64,000 bases of DNA from Sphingosinicella xenopeptidilytica (GTDB lineage: Bacteria > Pseudomonadota > Alphaproteobacteria > Sphingomonadales > Sphingomonadaceae), in assembly GCF_042676985.1 (NCBI RefSeq), contig NZ_JBHTIK010000008.1:62001-126000 (forward strand), in the 5' to 3' direction. Under the pieces are notes generated by a model that was given only the letters and a program-made list of their open reading frames with translations, made no database searches and had not been told where the DNA came from. The translations under genes and the position numbers were made by a program. This document shows positions 7,768-15,954 of this stretch, one piece after another. The stretch's first letter is position 1, and each line of letters starts with the position of its first letter.

Positions 7768-8451
7768 ATGATTCGCCTGACCGCCCTTTGCACCGTGCTG
7801 CTCGCCGTTGCCGCCGCCATGCCGTCGCTCGCGCAAACCGAGCCGCAGACTGAGCCGCAGACCCTGGCAACGCCTGCCGAAGCGCCGCCCGCGCCGCCGC
7901 CTGTGCCGGAGAAGGTCTACGAGACCGTGCGCGTCGCGATCACGACCAGCGAGGGTCCGATTGTGCTGGCGCTGGAGAAGGAGCGGGCGCCGCTGACGAC
8001 AGCGAACTTCCTGCGCTACGTCGACCAGAAGCGGATGGACGGCACGGTGTTCTACCGCGCCATGAAGCTCACCGACGATGGCAGCTACGGGCTCATCCAG
8101 GGCGGCACGCAGGGCAACCCCAAGAAGGTGCTGCCCAAGATCGCGCACGAACCGACGACGAAGACCGGGCTTTCGCACACCGGCGGCGCGATTTCGATGG
8201 CGCGCGGCGCGCCGGGAAGCGCGGACGGCGATTTCTTCATCACCGTCGGCACGCTCGATTCGCTGAATGCCGATCCCTCGAAGCCCGGCGACAATCTCGG
8301 CTTCGCCGTGTTCGGCCATGTTGTCGAGGGCATGGAGACGGTGCGCAAGATCATGAATGCGCCGACCTCGCCGACGCTGGGCGTAGGCGTGATGAAGGGG
8401 CAGATGATCGCCAGCCCCGTGCGCATCCTGACGGCGCGCCGAGCCCAATAA
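7768..8451 (+). CDS. Periplasmic peptidyl-prolyl cis-trans isomerase, cyclophilin type
   Basis: 227 residues. Signal peptide (MIRLTALCTVLLAVAAAMPSLA), then a Pro/Glu-rich linker (TEPQTEPQ, APPAPPPVPEK) and one cyclophilin domain: VRVAITTSEGPIVLAL, APLTTANFLRYV, FYRAM, GLIQGGTQG, HTGGAISMARG and FFITVG. It speeds proline isomerisation during folding of exported proteins. The domain carries a 15-residue insertion compared with minimal bacterial cyclophilins. ATG 7768 sets the signal peptide; the in-frame extension upstream overlaps the end of fpr and is not credible. Confidence 0.9.
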   Translation: MIRLTALCTVLLAVAAAMPSLAQTEPQTEPQTLATPAEAPPAPPPVPEKVYETVRVAITTSEGPIVLALEKERAPLTTANFLRYVDQKRMDGTVFYRAMKLTDDGSYGLIQGGTQGNPKKVLPKIAHEPTTKTGLSHTGGAISMARGAPGSADGDFFITVGTLDSLNADPSKPGDNLGFAVFGHVVEGMETVRKIMNAPTSPTLGVGVMKGQMIASPVRILTARRAQ

Positions 8452-8464
8452 ATACGCGATAGCC

Positions 8465-9640
8465 TCAGCGCGCGAGGAGCAGCGTCGGGGATTCCAGAAG
8501 CGCCTTCACCTCGCCGATGAAGCGGGCCGCGTCGTAGCCGTCCACCACGCGGTGGTCGAATGACGAGGAGATGTTCATCATCTTGCGGATCTCGATCGCG
8601 CCGCCGCGCACGACCGGGCGCTCGACGAGGCGGTTAGGGCCGATGATCGCGACCTCGGGGTGATTGATGACCGGCGTTGTCGCGATGCCGCCGAGCGTGC
8701 CGAGGCTGGTGATCGTGATCGTCGAACCCGAGAGTTCATCGCGCTTTGCCGTGCCGTCGCGCGCGGCGGCGGCGAGACGGGCGATCTCCGCGGCGAGATC
8801 CCACAGGCCGAGGGTTTGCGCATTGCGCACGACCGGCACGATGAGGCCATTGTCGGTCTGCGTCGCGATTCCGGCGTGGACAGGTGTGTAGCGGCGGACG
8901 ATGCCCGCCTCGTCGTCGTAGGTCGCGTTGATCTGCGGGAACTGCGGCAGCACGCGAACGAGCGCCTGGATGAAGAACGGCAGCAGCGTCAGCTTCGGGC
9001 GCTCGCCGTAGCGGGCGTTGAGTTCGGCGCGCGCCGCCTCAAGCGCGGTGAGATCGACCTCTTCCACGTAAGCGAAATGCGGAATCCGCCGCGCGGAGAT
9101 TTCCATTTTCTCGGCGATCTTGCGGCGCAGGCCGACGAGCTTCACCTCGTTGAATTCGTCCGCCGCGCGCGCGGCCGGTTGTTGCGAGGCGGCGAGATGC
9201 GCTTCGAAATCGGGGCGGCGAATGCGACCGTAGGGGCCGGAACCTTGTACCTCTTCCAATCGCACACCGGCCTGCTTCGCGAGACGGCGCACTAGCGGCG
9301 AAGCCTTCGGGCGGGTGACTGAGGGTTCGGTTGCAGGCAGTGGTTCAGCGCGGGAAGGTTCAGGCGTGCTTTCCGCCTCGGGTTCGGCGGGCGCTTCACC
9401 TTCCAGCGCGAATTCGACGAGTGCCGAGCCGATCTGGCGAAGCTGCCCGACCTCGCCGTGGATGGCGACGATCGTGCCGGAGACAGGCGAGGTGAGTTCC
9501 ACGGTCGCCTTGTCGGTCATCACGTCGGCGAGCGGTTGATCTTCGGCAACGCTGTCGCCGGGCTTCACGTACCACTGGACGAGTTCGGCCTCGGCGATGC
9601 CCTCGCCGATGTCGGGAAGCTTGAAGACGTAGTTCGCCAT
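8465..9640 (-). CDS. bkdB: Branched-chain 2-oxoacid dehydrogenase E2 (dihydrolipoyl acyltransferase)
   Basis: 391 residues. An N-terminal lipoyl domain (lipoyl-lysine K44 in MTDKATVEL), a Pro/Glu-rich linker, a peripheral-subunit-binding domain (ASPLVRRLAKQAGVRLEEVQGSGPYGRI) and the C-terminal acyltransferase domain with the catalytic SFDHRVVDGYD. It moves the branched acyl group from E1 to CoA. ATG 9640 has a GGAGG site overlapping the end of bkdA2. Last gene of the operon; a lipoamide dehydrogenase (E3) gene is not adjacent and must be supplied from elsewhere. Confidence 0.93.
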   Translation of the reverse strand: MANYVFKLPDIGEGIAEAELVQWYVKPGDSVAEDQPLADVMTDKATVELTSPVSGTIVAIHGEVGQLRQIGSALVEFALEGEAPAEPEAESTPEPSRAEPLPATEPSVTRPKASPLVRRLAKQAGVRLEEVQGSGPYGRIRRPDFEAHLAASQQPAARAADEFNEVKLVGLRRKIAEKMEISARRIPHFAYVEEVDLTALEAARAELNARYGERPKLTLLPFFIQALVRVLPQFPQINATYDDEAGIVRRYTPVHAGIATQTDNGLIVPVVRNAQTLGLWDLAAEIARLAAAARDGTAKRDELSGSTITITSLGTLGGIATTPVINHPEVAIIGPNRLVERPVVRGGAIEIRKMMNISSSFDHRVVDGYDAARFIGEVKALLESPTLLLAR

Positions 9641-9644
9641 GCCC

Positions 9645-10658
9645 TTACGCCTCCAATGTACGGCGCAGCGCTTCGCCGACACGCTTCGGGCCGGGGAAAT
9701 ACTCCCATTCGAAGGCGTGGGGGTAGGGCGTGTCCCAGCCCGTCACGCGCTCGATCGGGGCTTCGAGATCGAAGAAGCAATGCTCCTGCACGAGCGCGGC
9801 GAGTTCGGCGCCGAAACCGCAGGTGCGCGTCGCCTCGTGGACGACGACGCAACGGCCGGTACGGTTCACCGATCGGGTGATGGTTTCAAGGTCGAGCGGC
9901 ATCAGCGTGCGCAGGTCGATGACCTCTGCATCGATGCCGGTTTCCTGTGCGGCCGCGAGCGCGACATGGACCATAGTGCCATAGGCGAGCACGGTGACGG
10001 CATTTCCGGCGCGCACGATGTTGGCCTTGCCGAGCGGCACGACATAGTGCCCCTCCGGCACCTCGCTCGCCGGGTGTTTCGACCATGGCTCCACCGGGCG
10101 GTCGTGATGCCCGTCGAAGGGGCCATTGTAGAGCCGCTTGGGCTCGAAGAAGAGCACGGGGTCGTCGTCCTCGATCGCGGCGATGAGCAGCCCCTTGGCG
10201 TCGTAGGGATTGGACGGGATCACCGTCTTCAGCCCCGCGACGTGCGTGAAGATGCCCTCGGGGCTCTGGCTGTGCGTCTGGCCGCCGTAGATGCCGCCGC
10301 CATAGGGGCTGCGCACGGTGATCGGAGACCACCATTCTCCCCCCGTGCGATAGCGCATTCGCGCGGCTTCGGAGATGAGCTGGTCGGTCGCCGGATAGAT
10401 GTAATCCGCGAATTGAATCTCGACGACCGGCCGCTTGCCGTAGGCGCCCATGCCGACCGCAACGGCAACGATGCCGCCTTCGGAGATCGGCGCATCGAAA
10501 ACGCGGGTCAAGCCGTGCTTCCTCTGCAGGCCATCGGTCGCGCGGAACACGCCGCCGAAATAGCCGACGTCCTGCCCGAAGATGGTGACGGCGGGATCGC
10601 GCGTCAGCGCCACATCCATCGCGCTGTTCAGCGCCTCGATCATGTTCATCGTCGCCAC
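9645..10658 (-). CDS. bkdA2: Branched-chain 2-oxoacid dehydrogenase E1 beta
   Basis: 337 residues. Strongly resembles Pseudomonas BkdA2: DVGYFGGVFRATDGLQ, GGGIYGGQTHSQSPEG, VVVHEATRTCGFGAEL and the closing EWEYFPGPKRVGEAL. With BkdA1 it forms the thiamine-diphosphate E1 heterotetramer that decarboxylates 2-oxo acids from Leu, Ile and Val. I chose the GTG at 10658, four bases after the bkdA1 stop, because it matches the family's MAT..M start and has a GGGGG site nine bases before; ATG 10649 is the alternative. Confidence 0.92.
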   Translation of the reverse strand: MATMNMIEALNSAMDVALTRDPAVTIFGQDVGYFGGVFRATDGLQRKHGLTRVFDAPISEGGIVAVAVGMGAYGKRPVVEIQFADYIYPATDQLISEAARMRYRTGGEWWSPITVRSPYGGGIYGGQTHSQSPEGIFTHVAGLKTVIPSNPYDAKGLLIAAIEDDDPVLFFEPKRLYNGPFDGHHDRPVEPWSKHPASEVPEGHYVVPLGKANIVRAGNAVTVLAYGTMVHVALAAAQETGIDAEVIDLRTLMPLDLETITRSVNRTGRCVVVHEATRTCGFGAELAALVQEHCFFDLEAPIERVTGWDTPYPHAFEWEYFPGPKRVGEALRRTLEA

Positions 10659-10662
10659 GGCG

Positions 10663-11892
10663 CTATACCCCCGCCTGCTTGCGCTGTTCGACAAGATGCG
10701 GCGGCATTTCCTTGTAAACGTCGTCAAACATCGTGGAGGCCGGGATGCGCGCGCCTTCTTTCAAAGTGCCGTAGCTTTCGGATTCCTTGCCCGCCGCGCG
10801 AACCACCTCATCAAGCTCCTTTTCGAGCGCAACGTGCTGATCTTCGCTCCAGAGGCCCGCGCCGATCATGTGCGCTTTCAGCCTTTCGATGGGATCACCG
10901 AGCGGCCATGCGCCCGCTTCCGAACCGGGGCGGTATTTGCTCGGATCGTCGGAGGTGGAGTGGCCCTCGGCGCGGTAGGTGAAGAGTTCGATCACCGTGG
11001 GGCCGAGGCCGCTGCGCGCCCGGCTCGCGGCCCAGCGCGTGACGGCGTAGACGGCAAGGAAATCGTTGCCGTCGACACGCAGCGACGGGATGCCGTAGCC
11101 GAGCCCGCGCGATGCGAAGGTCGTGCGCTCGCCGCCGGCGATGCCGGAGAAAGACGAGATCGCCCACTGGTTGTTGACGATGTTGAGGACGACCGGTGCC
11201 TGATAGACGCTGGCGAAGGTGAGCGCATGGTGGAAGTCGCCCTCCGCCGTCGCGCCCTCGCCGATCCACGCGGCGGCGATGCGGTTGTCGCTGTCGGCGG
11301 CGGAGGCCATCGCCCAGCCGACCGCCTGGCTGTACTGCGTGCCGAGGTTGCCGGAGATGGAGAAGAAGCCTGCCTCGCGGCTCGAATAGAACACCGGCAT
11401 CTGCCGGCCTTTCAGGCGGTCGCGGCTGTTCGAATAGACCTGGTTCATCATGTCGACGAGCGGCCAGTCGCGCGCCACGAGCAGGCCCTGCTGGCGATAG
11501 GTGGGGAAACACATGTCGCCGTATTCGAGCGCGAGCGCCGCCGCGACGGCGACCGCCTCCTCGCCCGTCGATTTCATGTAGAAGCTGGTCTTGCCCTGCC
11601 GCTGCACGCGGACCATGCGCGCATCGTACGCGCGCGTCAGCATCATCGCGCGCAGACCCTTTTCGAGCACGTCTGCGGATAGCCCCGGATTCCAGTCGCC
11701 GACCGGATTGCCGTCGTCATCCAGCACACGGATCAGCGCCCAGGCGAGATCGCGGATCTCGGCGGGGTCGACATCTTCGGCAGGGCGGCGGACCTCACCC
11801 GCGGGCGGCACCTTGATGTGCGACATGTCCGGCGTTTCGCCGGGGCGGCAGCCGGGCTCGGGAATGTGCAGGCGCGAACTGTTCTTCAGCAT
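10663..11892 (-). CDS. bkdA1: Branched-chain 2-oxoacid dehydrogenase E1 alpha
   Basis: 409 residues. The thiamine-diphosphate motif is seen in WIGEGATAEGDFHHALTFASVY with downstream NNQWAISSF; the phosphorylatable-loop equivalent RAEGHSTSDDPSKYRP is conserved. The N-terminal extension of about 60 residues is usual for bacterial BkdA1. Lies between the amino acid dehydrogenase gene (17-base gap) and bkdA2 (4-base gap), so one transcript encodes transamination-free deamination and oxidative decarboxylation of branched-chain amino acids. Confidence 0.93.
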   Translation of the reverse strand: MLKNSSRLHIPEPGCRPGETPDMSHIKVPPAGEVRRPAEDVDPAEIRDLAWALIRVLDDDGNPVGDWNPGLSADVLEKGLRAMMLTRAYDARMVRVQRQGKTSFYMKSTGEEAVAVAAALALEYGDMCFPTYRQQGLLVARDWPLVDMMNQVYSNSRDRLKGRQMPVFYSSREAGFFSISGNLGTQYSQAVGWAMASAADSDNRIAAAWIGEGATAEGDFHHALTFASVYQAPVVLNIVNNQWAISSFSGIAGGERTTFASRGLGYGIPSLRVDGNDFLAVYAVTRWAASRARSGLGPTVIELFTYRAEGHSTSDDPSKYRPGSEAGAWPLGDPIERLKAHMIGAGLWSEDQHVALEKELDEVVRAAGKESESYGTLKEGARIPASTMFDDVYKEMPPHLVEQRKQAGV

Positions 11893-11909
11893 GGCGGTTC
11901 TCTTGGATT

Positions 11910-12965
11910 TTAGGCTGCGGCGCGGTGGCCGCGCGCGATGATGCGGCGTGCGAGTGCGTCTGCGACGATGTGGGGCGGCGTGGTGCCTGCAGCGGCGGCT
12001 TCGAGGATGCGAGTGAGGCGCGGTGCGATCTCGCCGAGGCGCTGCGCGACCTCCTCGGGCGCCTCGCCGAGATATTCGGCGGAAACGTTGATGATGCCGC
12101 CCGCGTTCACGACGTAATCCGGCGCATAGACGATGCCTCGCGCCATCAACGTTTCGCCGTCCGCTTCGGTTGCAAGCTGGTTGTTCGCCGCGCCGCAGAC
12201 GAGACGGGCTTTCAGCGCGGGAATCGTTCTGGCATTCAGTGCCCCGCCGAGCGCGCAGGGCGCGAAGATATCCGCGTCGGCGGCCACGATCTCGTCAACG
12301 CCGACGGCGCGCGCGCCGAGCTCCGCCACGAGCGCGTCGACGCGGCGGTGATCGATATCCGCGATCACGAGCCGTGCGCCCGCTGCGCGCAGCATCCGGC
12401 AGAGCGCCGCGCCGACATTGCCGGTGCCCTGCACGGCGACGGTAAGGCCTTCGAGATCGCCGCCGATTGCGAAACGCGCTGCCGTGCGCATCGCTTCGAA
12501 CACACCGCGCGCCGTCCATGGCGAGGGATCGCCGCCGCTCTTGCCCGGCTCGGCATGGAGCCCCGCGACAAAGCGCGTGCGCTCGCGAACGCGCTCCATG
12601 TCGGCAACGGTCGTGCCAACATCTTCGGCGGTGACATAAGCGCCGCTCAAACTCTCCACGGCATTGCCGAAGGCCCGGAACAGTGCGGCGCGGTCGAAGC
12701 TGCCGGCCGGGCGCTGCAGCACGGCCTTGCCGCCGCCGAGCGGCAGCCCGGCGACAGCGTTCTTGTAGCTCATGCCGCGTGCAAGCCGGATCGCGTCGGC
12801 GGTGAGGTCGGCGTGGCTGTCGTAGTGCCAGAAGCGGCAGCCGCCCGCCGCCGGGCCGAGCGCGGTCGAATGAAGGGCGATCACGCCGATCGCCGCGCCG
12901 TCCGCATTGCTGACGACGTGGATATCTTCCTGAAAATCGCTGGCTTCGTGCGGCCGGTGGACCAT
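11910..12965 (-). CDS. Leu/Val/Phe-type amino acid dehydrogenase
   Basis: 351 residues, NAD-dependent oxidative deaminase of the Glu/Leu/Phe/Val dehydrogenase family. The substrate lysines are in GMSYKNAVAGLPLGGGKAV (K68 and K80, the same numbering as Bacillus leucine dehydrogenase). The Rossmann domain has VAVQGTGNVGAALC near residue 180. Placed first in the operon with bkdA1-bkdA2-bkdB, which makes leucine or valine the probable substrate. Divergent from an Lrp-type regulator. Confidence 0.9.
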   Translation of the reverse strand: MVHRPHEASDFQEDIHVVSNADGAAIGVIALHSTALGPAAGGCRFWHYDSHADLTADAIRLARGMSYKNAVAGLPLGGGKAVLQRPAGSFDRAALFRAFGNAVESLSGAYVTAEDVGTTVADMERVRERTRFVAGLHAEPGKSGGDPSPWTARGVFEAMRTAARFAIGGDLEGLTVAVQGTGNVGAALCRMLRAAGARLVIADIDHRRVDALVAELGARAVGVDEIVAADADIFAPCALGGALNARTIPALKARLVCGAANNQLATEADGETLMARGIVYAPDYVVNAGGIINVSAEYLGEAPEEVAQRLGEIAPRLTRILEAAAAGTTPPHIVADALARRIIARGHRAAA

Positions 12966-13085
12966 TGGACCTCCCCTTCGCGCAAAAGCCTAACACGCAT
13001 CCGGCTGATAAAAATTGCTCGTATGTGGGAATCCGGCGATCTAGGGAAAGAGTTATTCTGTAATGATGGGATAGTGGAATAGATC

Positions 13086-13571
13086 ATGCTTGAAGAGCTG
13101 GACCCGTTCGAGCGCAAGATCCTTGCCCTCCTCCAGAAGGATTCGTCGCGCCCCACAACCGAGATCGCGGAAGAGGTCGGGTTGTCGCAGGCGCCGTGCT
13201 GGCGGCGTATCCAGCGCCTGAAGGAAGCCGGTTACATCAAGGGGCAGGTGAGCCTGCTCGATCGGCGCAAGATGGGCCTCAACACGCAGGTCTTCGCGCA
13301 GGTGAAGCTCACGCGCCACGGCCGCTCCAACCTCCACGAGTTCTCGGACGCGATCCGCGAGTTTCCCGAAGTGCTCGATTGCTTCGTGCTGCTCGGGCCG
13401 GTCGATTTCATGCTGCGCATCGTGACCCGCGACATCGAAACCTACGAACGCTTCTTTTTCGAAAAGCTCTCCCAGCTTCCCGGCGTGCAGGAGGTGCACT
13501 CTATGGTGGCGCTGTCGGAGATCAAATCGACGACGGAACTGCCGATCCTGGAGAGCGACGCGGCGGCGTAA
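13086..13571 (+). CDS. bkdR: Lrp/AsnC family regulator, probably BkdR
   Basis: 161 residues. N-terminal HTH (LDPFERKILALLQKDSSRP, TTEIAEEVGLSQAPCWRRIQRLKEAGYI) and C-terminal RAM ligand domain (VFAQVKLTRHG, LDCFVLLGPVDFMLRIV, LPGVQEVHSMVALSEIKST). Lrp-type regulators bind amino acids and, as BkdR in Pseudomonas, activate bkd operons. It is divergent from the dehydrogenase-bkd operon across 120 bases, an arrangement that supports this role. The binding site was not identified; the gap is AT-richer than its surroundings. Confidence 0.88.
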   Translation: MLEELDPFERKILALLQKDSSRPTTEIAEEVGLSQAPCWRRIQRLKEAGYIKGQVSLLDRRKMGLNTQVFAQVKLTRHGRSNLHEFSDAIREFPEVLDCFVLLGPVDFMLRIVTRDIETYERFFFEKLSQLPGVQEVHSMVALSEIKSTTELPILESDAAA

Positions 13572-13580
13572 GGCACAGGC

Positions 13581-14330
13581 CTAGGCGGCTTTCTCCGGCG
13601 GCGCCAGGCGGTCGTTTGCGGCAGGCTTTGACCGCTGTGCGGCGGCGCGGGGGCCGGTGCTGCGGCGGGCGTCGGCGTGGCGTTCCGCCGCGCGGATCAG
13701 GCTGTCCAGATCCTCCCGGCTCACGTCGAAGGTTTCCCCGAGTTCGCTCAGTGCCTTGTCGATGTCGGCCATTTCAATGCCGGTCGAAGCAGCGGGCGCA
13801 TCGGCGGCGCGGTGAGGATAGGAGTGGCGCGACACGCGGTGGAATGCCCAGCCGAGCGCGACCAGGAGCAGCGAGTTGAGCGCGACCGGCATGAATGCGA
13901 ACGCGTAGCCCATCTCGGTGATCTGCGCGCCGCCGATCACCGCCGTGAGCGCGGCCGCTCCGCCCGGCGGATGCAGGCAGCGCAGCAGCGACATCACGAG
14001 GATCGCCCCGCCAACCGCGAGCCCGGCTGCGAGCGGGACGTTCGGTATCGACGCGGCGATGCCGACGCCGACGAGCGCGGAGATGGTGTTGCCGCCCACC
14101 ACGGCCCAAGGTTGCGCGAGGGGACTGGCCGGCACGGCGAATACGAGCACGGCGGAGGCGCCAAGCGGCGCCACGAGGACGGGAATCTGATGCGGCGCCA
14201 GCGGCAGATGCGAACAGACGAACCCGGTGAGCGCGATGCCCGCAAGCGCACCGATGCACGCCACCAGCCGATCGGAAAAGCTGGCGCCCGCCATGAGCGG
14301 CCTGAAAACCCGGGAACGCACTTTGTTCAT
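13581..14330 (-). CDS. HPP family membrane protein
   Basis: 249 residues with four or five hydrophobic helices and the signature LRCLHPPGGAAALTAVIGG (the HPP motif) near residue 120. The C-terminal 80 residues are hydrophilic and charged, without the CBS pair some homologues carry. HPP proteins are integral membrane proteins, linked in some organisms to nitrite transport; that role is family knowledge and not shown here. The start ATG 14330 has no clear ribosome site; a TTG at 14363 would add 11 basic residues. Not obviously connected with its neighbours. Confidence 0.8.
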   Translation of the reverse strand: MNKVRSRVFRPLMAGASFSDRLVACIGALAGIALTGFVCSHLPLAPHQIPVLVAPLGASAVLVFAVPASPLAQPWAVVGGNTISALVGVGIAASIPNVPLAAGLAVGGAILVMSLLRCLHPPGGAAALTAVIGGAQITEMGYAFAFMPVALNSLLLVALGWAFHRVSRHSYPHRAADAPAASTGIEMADIDKALSELGETFDVSREDLDSLIRAAERHADARRSTGPRAAAQRSKPAANDRLAPPEKAA

Positions 14331-14470
14331 GCGGCTGCGGATAGACGCCCGCGTGCGTTCCAAACAACAAATGAAAACATGGCGTTCCCAAACAGAATCT
14401 GTCGGAGAGGCTCCGGCAACGGCGTCCTGTGCGCGGCGGAGCCTTTGTGGTTTGGCGTATATACTATTGT

Positions 14471-14493
14471 GTATAAGAATAGTTTTCTTATAC
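14471..14493. promoter_or_regulatory. Operator-like inverted repeat GTATAAGAA-N5-TTCTTATAC
   Basis: Perfect 9-base arms (14471-14479 and 14485-14493) with a 5-base spacer, 38 bases before the S12 hydrolase start; a GTATATAC palindrome lies just upstream (14457-14464). The half-site resembles GTATAGGAAAC and TATAGGAAAA found in front of other genes of this region, so it may be the site of one of the XRE-cupin regulators. Confidence 0.55.
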
Positions 14494-14531
14494 GCTAATT
14501 ACCATCCGCGTCCCATGAAGAGGAATTCGGC

Positions 14532-15950
14532 ATGAAACAGCCCATGCTTCGCACCGTGTCGATTGTCCTCGTGTTGGTTGGCGCCGCGGAGGTTCGCGCA
14601 GAAACCCGTACTGCTGCGGAGGCTGCCGCTGCCGATGCCGCGGCACGCGCGGCGCTGAAGGATGGGCCCTTCGCGGGGATTGCCGTCGCCGTCTCCCGCG
14701 GCGGCAAGGTCGTCTATCAGCACGGCTTCGGCTTCGCCGACGTTGACCGCAAGATCCCCGTGAACGTGGACACGCGCTTTCCGGTCGGCTCGATCACCAA
14801 GCCGATCACCTGCCTTGCGGTCCAGCAGCTTGCGGACGCGGGCCGCGTGGATACGTTGGCGCCCGCCGCCCGCTATCTTCCCGGCCTTGCCGCACCGGCG
14901 CGCGATGTCGCGGTCCGGCATCTCCTCGATCACACCTCGGGCATAGAGAATTATATCGAGATGAAGGACTTCCCCTATCGCAAGCCGACGGGGCTTTCGC
15001 GGGACGACATGACGGCGTTCTTCGCGGCAAAACAGCTGCGCTTCGCGCCGGGCGAGAAGTTCAGCTATTCGAATTCGAACACCTACCTGCTCGGCCTCAT
15101 CATCGAGGCCGTGGGCGGCGCGCCTTACGACGCCTATGTGAAGCGCAAAATATTCGCGCGGTTCGGAATGAAACGCAGCGACTTCGCGGCAGCGCCGGAA
15201 GGAGAGGCGAACCGCGCGCTCGGCTATCAGAGCCGGGACGGCGCGTTCACGCCTGCCACGCGCTACGACTGGCTGGTGCCGTTCTCGGCGGGCGCTGCCG
15301 TTTCGACCGCACCCGACCTCCTGCGCTTCGCCGACGGCCTGTTCGGAAAGAAGACGGCGCCAAGCGTACGCGAACGCCTGCTTGTGCACGGCACGCTCGG
15401 CGACGGCTCGCGCAACAGCTATACGCAGGGCTGTCTTGTCGAAGGCAACCTCGGCGGCGCTCGCAGGTTTTCGCACGCGGGCGCGATCTACGGCTTCTCG
15501 GCACATTTTGCGCACTATCCCGATCAGAAACTGTCGGTGGCAGTCGTCGCCAACAGCCAGGGCGAGAATTTCGGCGCGATGACGCTTTCCAACCGCATCG
15601 CGCGAATCTTCCTCGGCCAGAGTGAACCCGAACGGATCGACACGCCGCTCGACATGGCCGCTGCATCGTGGATTGCAGGGGAATATGTTGTCGGCAACCG
15701 CCGTCTCGGGATCGACCGCCTGCGCTTCTCGCTGCATGACGGCAAGCTGTGGCTGGAGACGGGTACGCCGAGCCGGGGCGGGCAGCCGGGCGAGAAGCAG
15801 GAGATCGCGCTCGTCCACCTTGGCGACAATCGCTTCGTTTCCCCGCGCGACAGCGAACAGACCTTCAGGTTCGAACGATCGGGGGAAGGCGCGACGCTGT
15901 TTCTGGATTATCACGGCAGCGACATGCCGTTTCACCGCACGGGGGCCTAA
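14532..15950 (+). CDS. S12 family serine hydrolase (beta-lactamase fold)
   Basis: 472 residues, exported (signal MLRTVSIVLVLVGAAEVRA). The SxxK motif is S87-x-x-K90 in VGSITKP; the YxN motif begins at Y179 (YSNSNTY); HTSG lies between them. The third motif is RFSHAGAIYGF, an H-x-G in place of K-T-G, which is typical of D-aminopeptidase and esterase members rather than class C beta-lactamases. A C-terminal beta domain of about 110 residues follows. With D-amino-acid deacylase genes nearby, hydrolysis of D-amino-acid amides or peptides is a reasonable guess. Stop and the P450 start are four bases apart. Good AGAGGA ribosome site. Confidence 0.85.
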   Translation: MKQPMLRTVSIVLVLVGAAEVRAETRTAAEAAAADAAARAALKDGPFAGIAVAVSRGGKVVYQHGFGFADVDRKIPVNVDTRFPVGSITKPITCLAVQQLADAGRVDTLAPAARYLPGLAAPARDVAVRHLLDHTSGIENYIEMKDFPYRKPTGLSRDDMTAFFAAKQLRFAPGEKFSYSNSNTYLLGLIIEAVGGAPYDAYVKRKIFARFGMKRSDFAAAPEGEANRALGYQSRDGAFTPATRYDWLVPFSAGAAVSTAPDLLRFADGLFGKKTAPSVRERLLVHGTLGDGSRNSYTQGCLVEGNLGGARRFSHAGAIYGFSAHFAHYPDQKLSVAVVANSQGENFGAMTLSNRIARIFLGQSEPERIDTPLDMAAASWIAGEYVVGNRRLGIDRLRFSLHDGKLWLETGTPSRGGQPGEKQEIALVHLGDNRFVSPRDSEQTFRFERSGEGATLFLDYHGSDMPFHRTGA

Positions 15951-15954
15951 ACCT

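Noticed and set aside
14532..15950. Class C beta-lactamase (antibiotic resistance) reading of the S12 gene
   Set aside because: The K-T-G motif is replaced by H-x-G and the neighbours are D-amino acid enzymes; resistance is not supported.
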